Under the pieces are notes generated by a model. That model worked only from the letters and a program-made list of their open reading frames with translations, searched no databases and was not told the origin of the DNA. Positions 24,643 to 36,700 of a stretch of DNA of 64,000 bases are shown here, piece after piece. The stretch is taken from contig NC_065908.1 of assembly GCF_905147045.1 (NCBI RefSeq), positions 6,014,001-6,078,000 on the forward strand, given 5' to 3'. Each line of letters opens with the position of its first letter. The first letter of the stretch is position 1. The DNA is from Nymphalis io. Lineage: Eukaryota > Arthropoda > Insecta > Lepidoptera > Nymphalidae. The position numbers were made by a program, and so were the translations under genes.

Positions 24643-27000
24643 GGCAAAATTTTTCTCTTCAGTTAATAATAATAGCAAGGTTGTGTTACAAATGTGTCAC
24701 AATCCAATTGATTCAAATGGAATCTGCGAGTTTAAAACCGTGACGCTACCCAACACCATTAATCTATTTTCGTTTAAATTATCAGAATGTAATCATTAAA
24801 CCACCTAAGCTAGCCTCAGCTGCATTTCGGCATTCAGTTCCTTCCAGTTCCTGTCTTAATAAAGTTTTTGAACATAGTAGTATAGAATGGAAAAAAAGCA
24901 AAATTAAACAAATAACATTATATTTTAAATATTCTAACTAATACCATAATAATTTATTTATATTAAGTGATTCAGTTCAATATTTCGCAACATTTTATAT
25001 GGAATGAAGAAGATAATTACAAAACATCACGACGGGAAATGCCCAACAAAAAGTTTTCAAGACCATCAACAAGGAAAACCTTAACTTTTATAAATAATCC
25101 AACAATTGTCCTTATATAAATGTTTTTATTTTCTAAAATTTATAAATAAAATTATTTTTTATTAAGAAATCGTTACAATGTAAATATATTTTTCTCGGGT
25201 AACACAATTTGACATTGATTATATTTCGACGATAACTGAATTTATAATTACAGCTTTGAAGATTTTGATCGAGAATTGATGGAAATATAAAAAATATATT
25301 TTCCTCTTAGTTAAATACGTGAAGTATATTTTCAGATTGATTTGTTTTTTATTTTGTCAGTATTAAGATACAGTGTTATGATAGAAATGGATTCGATATT
25401 TTTAGTATAAAAATGATTAAATTGATTTGTTTAAAAACTAGCTTCCCGTCTCGGCTTCGCACGAATAAAATAAGGGCTTACAATTTTTTTTAAATATCAT
25501 AATACACATATATCTATTGCTGAAAAGCGTGAGGTTTAAAGGCGTGCGCCGTGTAAAACATCGACTGAGAAGTCTGCATAATTTTTTCTTCAACAATCAT
25601 CGTCGTATTTAAGCAAATTTACACAAAACCTTAACGAAATACCTCGGTACCTGGTAAAGCATTAAGTCCGCTGATGAAAAATGTAAGAAAATCAGTTTGG
25701 TAGTTTAAAGTTTACCGCGTTCAGACATATAGATAGACAGACGCGTTATTTTATATCTAATCAGAATAAAAAAGCCTTATTAATTAATATTTAGGAAAAA
25801 TAACGTCGAACGGAGCCTCCTTATTTGAGCAAGAGAAGAAATAAATAATATTTGTAAGGATAGATTTTATTGATATATCGTAAATATTTATTTACGACTT
25901 TAAAAATAACACATAAATACCATTATGATAATAAGTTTTTCTACCGCCTTATGACCCTGTAATATTTCAACTGAAAGTCCATGGAACTATTGCACTTATA
26001 TTTACGACCGTTCCGATTCGATAATAAAGTAGTGATATCAAATTTATTACGCACTATGTTATGTTCAAAGAAGCTATCTCTGGAGATGTCGCCTACATAC
26101 ATTTTATATCTCCCAACGAGATTTCTTTAGTTCGATATTTGAATATTATGTTCTCGAAAAGGTTTCGACGATTGGTTACTATGAAAAACGTATGTGATAT
26201 GAATTATATACTTGCTAATATCTTTGTAACAGTATTTTGTACTTCTATTTGAGGTAGGTATTTATCGTAAAATACTTTATATGTTTTCACGAGATACCTG
26301 AAAATGAAATGATTTATTTTTCGGTTAACAATTTATCTTTTTACTTTATTAGACTTTTTCTTTTTGTTATTTATTACAATAAGTCTTGACTTGACGTATG
26401 TAAAATTTAAGGTTTTATTCCGTAATATTATCGTAAAAATTTACATAAATTATATCTTTAAAATATTAAATACACAACTAATTTTAATATTATACTATAA
26501 TGTAACGTTCCAGAAATCAAACAAACAGTCAAAACTTATCTGTATTATTTTATTTTAATTTTAATGATTAGATCGGGACTCTGGGTCTGGGAGATTACCA
26601 GGTTTTCTTAACACCATTCTATCAATATCAATTGGTAAAATAATAACATCAAAATCGACTTATTACTTTTAATTCAGTTTTATTAAAAAAAAAAATTATA
26701 TTTAAAAAAAAATTAACAATGTCATCAAGTTGAATGATAATCATTAAAACGAGTTAAGTTTGTTTTTAAATCGATTACCGTCCGTCTGTCGGTGCGAAAT
26801 GATTATCGCAAGGGTCGTCTTTTTTCAGTAAATCCAATAAAAGCGATTGGATCGTGTTAATGCGCCGTGAATAACTTTTTAAAACTGACATTGAGCTGTT
26901 AACAGCTTTTCATCGACCATGTTATATGGAGTATAAATATATACTGTAACGCGCAATCTACGTTGGCCGGTCCTTTTATCTCTCTAATAAATAAAAATAA
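24643..27000. other. No gene seen apart from a family D repeat
   Basis: A 63-codon frame at 26061 and a 64-codon frame at 26364 are AT-driven. No splice context. Confidence 0.45.
25437..25757 (+). repeat. Family D repeat
   Basis: Starts AACTAGCTTCCCGTCTCGGC and ends CGCGTTCAGACATATAGATA, GACAGACGCG. It has the same architecture as 16300-16935 without the SINE. Confidence 0.5.
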
Positions 27001-27050
27001 TTGTCAGCTAACGTAATTCTGACCGCGCAATATGCGTATACGCAACTTAC

Positions 27051-27234
27051 TGCTTGCACTGTGCACTTCTTGCTTATGTTGCTCAAAACTATTTGTAAAA
27101 TCACCCTTCACTGACTTTTGATCGTGTTGTATTTTAATCCCCTGATCGTGTTGTATTGTAATCCCCTGCAATGGCTCATAGCTGGGAAAGTAATTCCACT
27201 TTCTAAGGAGAAGAGTTCGAGATAAATCCCCCAT
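27051..27234 (-). CDS. Candidate first exon with an 8-residue tandem repeat
   Basis: A minus-strand ATG (A at -3, G at +4) opens MGDLSRTLLLRKWNYFPSYE, then a repeated octapeptide GITIQHDQ/GIKIQHDQ, and remains open to a donor-like CAAGCA|GTAAGT at 27051. Without splicing the frame runs on to 27004. The repeat is a 24-bp tandem duplication, so it keeps the frame. Nothing about the product is recognisable. Confidence 0.2.
27119..27166. repeat. 24-bp tandem duplication
   Basis: TGATCGTGTTGTATTTTAAT plus CCCC, repeated once with a single difference (TTTT/TTGT). It encodes the octapeptide repeat of the minus-strand ORF. Confidence 0.85.
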
Positions 27235-27274
27235 GCTTGTTTACTTCGTTTAATATTATAGTATAAACATTGTC

Positions 27275-27345
27275 GGTTTCATCTCATGACGTTTCCTTAC
27301 AATGCGCGAGATTAATTATAATCACAAATTAAATACAACTTCAAG
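27275..27345 (-). mobile_element. Family A SINE fragment
   Basis: GACGTTTCCTTACAATGCGC followed by GAGATTAATTATAATCACAA matches the middle of the SINE on the minus strand. Confidence 0.4.
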
Positions 27346-27673
27346 AGGTAACAGTCAGTAAATAACTCATAGTAGAATAAATATCTTTTATCTTGAGTAG
27401 GATAACCTTCGTCTATCAACTGAAATGTTTAAAATACTCACATATGATTAGTTATAAAAATATTTATTTTGTAAATTTTATATTTTTGCGACGATTTAGT
27501 CTTAGATAATTGCTTCAAACCATGACGAGGATGACGATTGAAAGATCGCGTTCAGTATAATTGTTCCATGAAGTTCCATGAAAGCACGAATAGAATAAGT
27601 AAATAATTTTAATAAGGGCTCATGGATTAACGGTCTGATTTATAAACCTATAGCGGTTGATTAATGAAAGAAT

Positions 27674-27775
27674 GCTGTGTCTTCTTCTTTCAAATGTCAA
27701 CTTAGTAATATCAGAAAGAGCGAAATCATTGTTCTATTAAACATCCGCTAAGCAAGTTTATGAGTAAGGCCGTAT
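27674..27775 (+). repeat. Family I short repeat
   Basis: GCTGTGTCTTCTTCTTTCAA, ATCAGAAAGAGCGAAATCAT, TAAACATCCGCTAAGCAAGT. A partial copy (TTAATTAAACAGTCGCTAAG) also lies at 4030-4062. Confidence 0.5.
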
Positions 27776-27948
27776 TTAAGTAATAATAACTCCTATTATT
27801 TGGTATATATATATATATAATTTCTTAATAGGATGTTTATCTGTGCCAAAACTTGTATTAACTTGCAATTCATCTCGTATCCTATGGACAAAGCGGTTGA
27901 GTAGATTCGCGGAAAAATCTACATTTCCTTCTCTTTGATAGTAGAAGA

Positions 27949-28252
27949 AAAAAGACGAGATGGCCCTGTGGTAAGAACGCGTGAATCTTAAGCGATGATC
28001 GTGGGTTCAAACCCGGGCAAGCACCACTGAAGTTTCATGTGCTTAATTTGTGATTATAATTCATCTCGTGCTTTACGGTGAAGGAAAACATCGTGAGGAA
28101 ACCTGCATGTGTCTAATTTCACTGAAGTTCTGCCACATGTGAATTCTACCAACCCGCATTGGAGCAGCGTGGTGGAATAAGCTCCAAACCTTCTCCTCAA
28201 AAAGAGGAGAGGAGGCCTTTAGCCCAGCAGTGGGACATTCACAGGCTGTTAC
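27949..28252 (+). mobile_element. Family A SINE, full length
   Basis: The tRNA-derived head has Pol III A box (GATGGCCCTGTGG region) and B box (GGTTCAAACCC), followed by the family body ending AGCCCAGCAGTGGGACATT and the tail CAGGCTGTTAC. A perfect 12-bp target-site duplication GATAGTAGAAGA flanks it (27937-27948, 28253-28264). It resembles the nymphalid Metulj-type SINEs (from memory). Confidence 0.85.
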
Positions 28253-28264
28253 GATAGTAGAAGA

Positions 28265-30011
28265 CGCGATTTTCTATTCCTGGTATTTACGGGCTGTATC
28301 TTTAACTTGCTTAAGCTGTATATTTGAATATTGCCTTGACCTATAAGTCTAGATTCGACGATAAGACCTACCAACTTGTATTATTATTACATCCACGTCA
28401 TGATCATATTTTATACGTAGTAATAATATTTTCCCGTGTGATCACACTCTAAGACGTCGTTTGATCGCGAAATGAGATTCAGTTATGGGCTGTTCATTTC
28501 TATATTATGATCCCACCCTGTTAGGGTATGGTCGACACGTATTCGCACTTGCTTTACTACACGCGAATAATCGTACTTACGCATTTAGACAAGTTATCTT
28601 TGGTTACAAGTACTATTGTATTGTATGCACGTTGTTGTTGCGTTTGTTGTGCTTATGTGATTTTTAAGTGTTATATGTATAGATCGAGGACACACATATT
28701 TAAAATCATCATAATTTTATATAAAGAGTTTGTATATATTATTTATACGAAATTTATTTTTTCCTCAATCAAATTCGTAGGTTGAATTCTTATGAAATTT
28801 GGCACAAAAGTACATTGTCATGAAATAGGCGTAAATACTTATAAGTATATTATGTATAATCGAATAATGTTAGGTAATATAATTTATTAACATATCTAAA
28901 ATTTCTAATATATTTTCATAGATACATTTCTTTTCCTACTACGTCAAGGAGATATACTATAATTTTTACTTTATAATTCTTCTATTCAAAATTAAATGAA
29001 ATTGAATCAATGTTTTATAAACGTGTTACATTTGGCATATACGTGTCTCCGTAATATGTCGTGTTATTGTGAAATGTGTACGTTACGTGTGAGTGTGCTT
29101 TCTCCCTCAGGATGCATTAGTGGCAAGTAAGTAGCCAGTAATAGAAAACGGCAAATTGACCAATCAGATGCGTTGTACATGAGTAATTGAACTGGTACTG
29201 CAATTCTCTGTCATGTTTTTTTTATCAGATAAAGATCTTGAAATATGATGTGAAATATCATCGATGCTATATATAAATTATATTGCGTACAAAATATGAT
29301 GAAATAACCTCATAAATAAATAGTTTCATACCTACTACAAAGTTAAAGTAAATATATTGTCCCATTGCTGGGCAGACTTTGTGATAAGTAAGATAATAAA
29401 GCACAATAATGTTTTAAACCGATGCTAATAAAATATTATATTTATTTGTCTATATAAATAAAATAGATAAAATCAAAGTTATATAAATATTGTAAATTGG
29501 ACGTGGTAAAAAAGTTTTTTTTTAATTAAATATATAAACTATAAACAAATAGATACATATATACAAGAGTAATATTCCATAGTAATTTAATACCGATGGT
29601 GTTTATGTACATGTCTAGATAAATAGCATGTCTGTGTTAAACCTCAGATGCGTGCAATTGCTGCTAAATTACTCGGACGTTCCCTCTGAGCATTCGGTTG
29701 CATATATTATATATGAACACTAACATAATCTGACTATAACATAGTCTTAATTTTATATGAGTGAGATATTACCTTCGATGAAATATCAACTAGATACATT
29801 CAAAGACGCGCCTTGGTCAAAATGAACCTCGAATCAAGCGTTTCATAATCAGATCAGTTTACTTCGTAAAGTTAAAGATCAGTTTACAGATAAATATTAC
29901 CAATTATTATATTTTCATGCGAATTACATATACTTGCAAAGTTTTAAATCGATACGATATTTGAGCTATGTTAAAATCGACTTCTTCGATTTGTTTACAT
30001 ACTGGTTTTGT
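28265..30011. other. Intergenic, mostly featureless
   Basis: Overlapping frames at 28485-28785 lack support. Otherwise AT-rich DNA. Confidence 0.45.
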
Positions 30012-30293
30012 CATCTTAGTCGATTTCGTCCACGGCGGCCATTCTAAAGACACTAGCCAACTGCGCTGGACGTATAATAGTGCACGGACTCTCTAACTTA
30101 ATCTCTCATACACACACACACGACCGGAAATAATTTAGGCGCAACGTGCTTTTCGAGCACGGAATTGTAAACATTGCCAACTTCTAGACTCCGAGCTGCG
30201 AACTGTTTATTCAACCATCTCCTGGTTTGAACTCAAGACCTCGGGATCAGTGGCCTTATAAACTAGCTACTAGACCGAAGTTAGTTTTATATA
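30012..30293 (-). mobile_element. Family E SINE, diverged
   Basis: GATTTCGTCCACGGCGGCCA (tail), AGCCAACTGCGCTGGACG, a CACACACACACACGACCGG block, GACTCCGAGCTGCGAACTG and TAGCTACTAGACCGAAGTT (head) are in order. Confidence 0.65.
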
Positions 30294-30939
30294 AAGCTAA
30301 TATGATGTAAAATGACAATTCGCCTAATACACAGTAACAATATCGGATTAGAATTTCACACTGAGTTCTTCAATGGGTTTCATTAATACAATTAAAAAAA
30401 CGCGATTTCATCTCTTAAACAATTAATTTCACCTCGTACAATAAGTAACACCTTAGTAAGGATTCATAAACGATTGTTTGAAGTTTGGTTTTGTTTGAAC
30501 TGTTATTGTGACCTTTTTTTTTTTTGGAACAAATGAAGATATTTATGTAAATATATTTTTTAGAGTTTCTCGATTATAACATTTTAATAAATACATTTGA
30601 AATTTTAAATAAAAAAATATGAAAATACTTTAATGATGATTTGAAAATGAGTCCAATATAGGGTATATTTAATTAGTTTCTTCAAAGTGATTAATTTGAA
30701 TTATTTTATTATTTGTAAAGATAAAAAGAAAGTGATTAACAAGAATTAACGATCGTAACTATATATAAGTCCTGAATTTGGTTATCCATTTACAGACAAG
30801 TTTATTACATAGTTGTATATATATTATAATATTTCTAAATTCGTCCTGTGTTAGTAAACCAATCATAATCTCATAGGTTTATCTATATGGATATCTATAT
30901 TAACATTTTAAAATTTGTTTGTTTTTACGCACTAATATC

Positions 30940-31213
30940 AGGATAACGAGCATATGGGCCACCTGATGGTAAGTGGTCACCAACGATCATAAACAGTGGC
31001 ATTGCAAGAAATGTTAACCATCGCTAACATCACCAATGCGCCACCAACCTTGGGAACTAAGATATTATGTCCCTTGTGCCTGTAATAATACTGGCTCACT
31101 CAACCTTCAAACCGGAACACAACAATACCAAGTACTGCTGTTTTGCAGTAGAATATCTGATGAGTGGGTGGTACCTACCCAGACGAGCTTGCACAAAGCT
31201 CCACCACCAGTAA
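30940..31213 (-). mobile_element. Family B element
   Basis: Nearly complete copy lacking the poly-T end. A few substitutions. Confidence 0.75.
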
Positions 31214-31429
31214 ACCATTAACTTCAAATTGTCTGATAAACTGCAAACGATTAGTAATACAACAAATATTGATAAAAAATATAATGAAACAGATATAAGT
31301 AATCAAAATTGAATGCGCATTTCTAGTAATTAAGATAAACTCTGAAACCCACAATCATCTATCGGATCAAAGGTAGAATAAGTATTAATGCGAGTAATGT
31401 ACAAAGTCTGTGCCCACACCACGAGCTCC

Positions 31430-31520
31430 TTTGTCCTGTTAGCAATCTCCATAAACCAGCGAGACACCTAGCCGAGATCCCCCTCAGACGGGAGGCCCGC
31501 CCTTTGGGGAGCTAAGCAGT
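31430..31520. other. GC-rich unclassified insert
   Basis: AGCCGAGATCCCCCTCAGAC, GGGAGGCCCGCCCTTTGGGG and AGCTAAGCAG stand out from AT-rich flanks. It may be a fragment of a mobile element. No match within the window. Confidence 0.3.
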
Positions 31521-32391
31521 ATACACAAGAATGTATTCAAAGTGTTTTATGCTTTCAAATAAATATAACATTTGAATGTTATAATTGTGCATATATCTGA
31601 TTTCTCAATTTGCTACTCACGTTTAAAAATGTTAAGGATGTATTTTTTGAATGCGTAGCTACATTATACGTCATCCATTAAATAAATTTGTATGTATCTT
31701 TAAAATGATTGAATATAACAACATCTATATATTGTTATTAAATATTCCGAATCATTAATGACGGGAAATCATTTAAACCACAACGATGAGAAATAAAATG
31801 TTTCCGATATATATATGTATATGTCAAGCATTTCACGATAAATAACAGAATATTAGTGAAATCGAAATATTTAATATTGTAATAATAAATATTTACATAT
31901 ATACGAATTTTAATATCCAAAAAACATTAACAGTTTTTTTAAAACAATATTTAATCATAGTTGATATACATATAATTTATGATATGTTCGTAAGGTAATC
32001 GATCAACCTTGTAAAAATAATTTAACGACGAAAATAATTATATTTTCAGAGAAAATGATTTATACATTGCGTTTTAATTCTCAAACTCATACAATTTAAA
32101 ACTATAATGATACCTAGAATGTGACGTTACGACCTGAAACGTTATCCGCTTAAAATTGCCGCTCCGAACGCATACAGTCGAATGAAACGAATTACTCCAG
32201 ATGAAAAACATATTAAAAAAAAAACTGTGATTGAAATACTTTCAATTTGGGAAACACGTCAAAATGGTTAGTCTACCGCTGCCAATGAAATGATTTATCT
32301 GACGATTGATGTTGGTTTTTATTTTATTTTATCAAAAGCTGACGAATATATGCTTCGATATGACACAAATTAATATTAAATGATACAAGTT

Positions 32392-32613
32392 CAAGCACGC
32401 ACCACTAAATTCTCTTGTGCATAATTTGTGCTTGTAATTCATTTATATATGTGTGTATACTAAATAGCAATGAATCATAAGGGAATCTTTAAGTGTCGGA
32501 TGAAAACTCTGCCAGAAGCGTATCCACAATTCGAGTAGTGAGATGGAATGAAACCCAAACCTTCTCGAGAGAACATGAGGCCTTAGCCCACCGGTGGGAC
32601 ATTTATTCGCGGT
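32392..32613 (+). mobile_element. Family A SINE, degraded
   Basis: Starts in the AAGCACCACTGAATT block, retains TTTGTGCTTGTAATTCATTT, CCAAACCTTCTC and GAGGCCTTAGCCCACCGGTG, and lacks most of the tRNA head. It ends 47 bp upstream of the exon a acceptor. Confidence 0.6.
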
Positions 32614-32660
32614 CAATCTTACTTTACTTGATTGTATATTTATAGTATTTTTTTCCCCAG

Positions 32661-32752
32661 GTCACCCGTCTCGACGCGAGAATGAATTCAAAAAGCCCGC
32701 CAACGCACTTCAGAACGGTCGAGTACACCATCGTCCCTATGTTTATAATAAG
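32661..32752 (+). CDS. Exon a of the six-exon gene
   Basis: The acceptor is a pyrimidine run ending TTTTTTTCCCCAG at 32660 and the donor is AAG|GTAAGG at 32752/32753. The first two bases complete a codon begun in an unseen upstream exon (giving xGT), then 30 codons follow and the exon ends in phase 0. The peptide is basic and polar (HPSRRENEFKKPANALQ, then GRVHHRPYVYNK). A degraded family A SINE ends only about 47 bp upstream of the acceptor. Confidence 0.75.
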
Positions 32753-33730
32753 GTAAGGCGTTTTAGATTAAGATTTTTTTTTGTTGTCGTGCATTAATAC
32801 ATTCCAATATGAGCATCGAAATTTGAACCTAAAATACCTATGTATTGTTCGATTGATATTAATTTGAGAGGACCGTAAATGAGCTTATGTTATCAAAAAG
32901 GTACGGTGCACATAAAAATAAAGATATTTCGATCACTTCGTTATCGTTTGGAGAGACATTTTTTTTTCAAATCATAAAAAAATCTTTTGTTTTAAGTTCT
33001 TTTTATATAAAAATGTAAATTAATGTAATTTATTAATTGTTGTGTAGATACAGTACAAATAATAATATATAAGTTTAGTATAAAACTGTATATCCAATTA
33101 TTTAATGTCTGTATAAAGTTTTTTTAGCTACATGTACGTACAATTATCCACCCGAATGTATTTGTTTGTACAAATCCGTCCCATCCCTGTCAACAGCCTA
33201 CGTTTCTATTGCGGTACAGCCTCCCTCATCACGGGCACTCGACAATCTCGATTGTCGAGATAAAAATACCAAATTACATCTCTGAAATTGTTCATTGTTA
33301 TAACCATATAATTGTTATATTTTCAGTAAAAAAAACTGTGTACATATTTCTAATAAAACGTTATATTAATGACTAGCTGACCCGTGCCCACTTCGTTGGG
33401 CGGTAAACATTTTTACTTGTAATCAATTGGCCGAACATAAATAAAATTGTCTTGCGTATTTGATATTTTAAATTATCTCTTAAACTACGCAACCAAAAAA
33501 CTTACCCCCTACAACCTCACAAACTTCTTTATAATATTAGTATAGAAAACCGTAGAGCCGAAATGGCTCATTGGTCTAGTACCGCGTGCTTAACTAAAAA
33601 ATGATTTTTAGTGATTTTTTTTCATTTGATTCAGGTTAATCATTTGTTTATAATTCATATCGTGCGGGGCGGTGGAAGAAAATATCGTGAAGAAACCTGC
33701 ATGTGTCGTATGAAATTGTGCCATGTGTGT

Positions 33731-33768
<38 letters not shown>

Positions 33769-36700
33769 AAATGTGTCCATCATGGATCATGGTGCATTGG
33801 AGCAGCGTGAGGGAATAAACTCCAAACCTTCTCCTCGATAGGCGAGGAGGCCTTAGCCCAGCAGCGGGACCATAGAAGAGAATATGTCCCGTGTGCCTAC
33901 AGTTACACTGGCTCACTTACTCTTCACGGAACACAGCAATATTGCTGTTTAGCGGTAGAATATGTGATAAGTGGGTTATACCTAACCAGACGAGCTTGCA
34001 CAAAGCCCTACCACAAAGTGAAAGACCTACTACTAAATACATTTCAGTGAAATGTCTTGTTAAAAACCATTCGAATAAATTAAATGAAATCCTAACGATT
34101 CTGAAAGTAGCTATTGTTATGCAAAGCTTCGATTTGATCTGCTACTCTGATAAAATTATTCTCAGCTATTATAGAGATTTATTCGCTTCCATTATAAAAG
34201 AAGTCTCTTCTAAATTGACTCTGCACATCCTATTTTTATGATAAAACTAGTTGCACTTCACGGTTTCTCTCGCGTTAAATTTGAATTATACATATTTGTT
34301 TCATACACTTGTTGAGTAAAGCCTAAAGTTTATCAGTTGGGTTTCTACAGCTCTGTTCCCTTATGTCGTAGCATAAAGTTATATAGCCTTGCTTAATAAA
34401 CGGGTTATTAAACGGCGAAATAATTCTTTAAATCGGTAAACTGGTAGTTTCTGAGATTAGTGATTTCGCTAATAATGAACTCCTCAGCTATACAATATAT
34501 GGTATAGCTTAATATTAAAATTAATATTGTTCATCACGATTTAATACACACACAAACATACACACGACAACAGCCACAAGCCTTAATAGAATCATAAATT
34601 AAATGTTTGATTACCTTCACACGTATTTTAAATAAATATATTTATAAAGTACATTTTTAAAAATCTCGACAGAATCTTAAAGCGTATTTCATAAAATCGT
34701 AGCAGCGGTTAAGTTATGCTTAACTGAGCCACTGGCTCGGGAGTTTCGTAAGTTTTAGTTGTAAGTTTCCAAAGCTCGTGCCTCGGGCCGCCGTTCCGAT
34801 ACTTTGTTCTACTGTAAACACGTGCTTCAGATTTAACGCTCGCCGATACCACTTTGACGTTTTAATTAAATCATTAAACATTTATGAACTGGTTCTTTTC
34901 AAAGAATAACAGTTAGTAATTAATAGCCCGTTAATGTCCCAATGCTGGGCAGAATGAAGGCTTAGAGTTTTTTACACAATGCCGCTGGAATGTATGCTGC
35001 GGCAGAATGTCAACTGACAACAACAGTCTTGTCATGATTTTTTTTACTACCGGGCTATGAATTATAAACACAAAGAAAGCTCATGGAAACTCACTCTGAT
35101 TTTAGACCCCGGTCTTCAGTTAAGATGGTCCAGTGGAGGAACACCGTAAATAATTATGTTTTTGTTTAATATTTCAAAAATAATGATATGCTTATTATGG
35201 AATTATTTACACAGTTTTAGGAAACCGAATATTCAATCATTCATTGAACGTAACTTCGTTCTAAGTGTTGCTTACGTATAGAAGTGTTTGAAAAAGTCTA
35301 CGTATAAAAACATGTTTTATTCCGTATAAAATACATTATGATAAATATTAGTAAAAGTTTTTATTTCTGTAAACAGAGCGAGGGGCTTAATTCCACCGGT
35401 GCGTCTGCGCATCGACCGCCCCCCTTACGGATACCCAACGGCACTCAATCTCAAGTAAGTATGATAAAGTTAAATTAAAATTAACCCACGACTAATTTCT
35501 CCGGCAATATGTCCCGTTCTTTCTATTTGGATCAAAAGCATATCCGTTTGCGTGCCTCAATCTGAACGCATAATATGTCTATTTTAAGACAATCAGTTGA
35601 GCGTTGATGCGTGAAAGCAGAATGAACAGACTCACTTTCATATATCACTACTGCCATATGTAAAAGGTCGTATGTACATGTTGTGTTTTCGATTTCGATA
35701 GCTTATAAGCTTTTAGTGTTGATTAGATTAGCGTGTTTGTAATTTAACTGATATTGATATATTAAAAACAATTTATATATTTTTTTATATAATAGGAAGG
35801 CGGACGAGCATATGGGCCACCTTATGGTAAGTGGTCACCAACGCCCATAGACATTGGCATTGTAAGAAATGTTAACCATCGCTTACATCATCAATGCGCC
35901 ACCAACATTGGGAACTAAGATGTTATGTCCCTTATGCCTTGAACACATCAATACCTAGTACTGCTGTTTTGCGGTAGAATATATCTGATGAGTGGGTGGT
36001 ACCTAACCAGACGAGCTTGCACAAAACTCTACCACCAGTAGCAATATGTATAATGTATATACATATTGTTTATATATGCGATATTCTGAAAGCGATGTGA
36101 TTACAATATTGTCGAGAAATGTCACGTTATAGAATCCATTAGTTCACGAGGAGACTAGTTTTAGAGTCGCAGGACTGTGTACTTTTGTACTTGCTAAACG
36201 TAATGGTCACGTGATCGATCCTCGCTCGTGGTTATAGTCTGGACTAGTTTGCGTTATCTGTGTATTTCTGCAACCCTGGTATTTTATTCTAATATTCTTT
36301 GTCAATGTTGTTGTTATTCTAAAACTATTTAAAATTCTTTTCATTTTACAAAATCCTTTCAGTCAATCCTAATATGATATATATGATCTTATAATAAAAG
36401 AAAGTGCATATAAAATATTCATGTATATTTGAAAACATAAACTTTATTTTGTTTAAGATATGTTTCTGTTAATTCGTGTTTATAGTAAAACAATTTTCTT
36501 TGGAATAATTATTCCGTACAAATCACGGTGGCTACGTGCCGATTAAGCTTAAAACTAATATTGTTTATAAAACACCGTGCAAGCGCAGCGAGTTTACTTT
36601 CTAGGTCACAGCGGCTACAATGCCTCGAAAAGTAATTCTAGGTACTAGGTAGACCAAGTTAAGAAGTTTCCGTTAAACTGGTGCGTTTCAACTCAAAACG

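Noticed and set aside
27960..28030. tRNA-like sequence with A and B boxes
   Set aside because: It is the head of SINE A, lacks a proper acceptor stem and is repeated many times. No true tRNA gene was found in the window.
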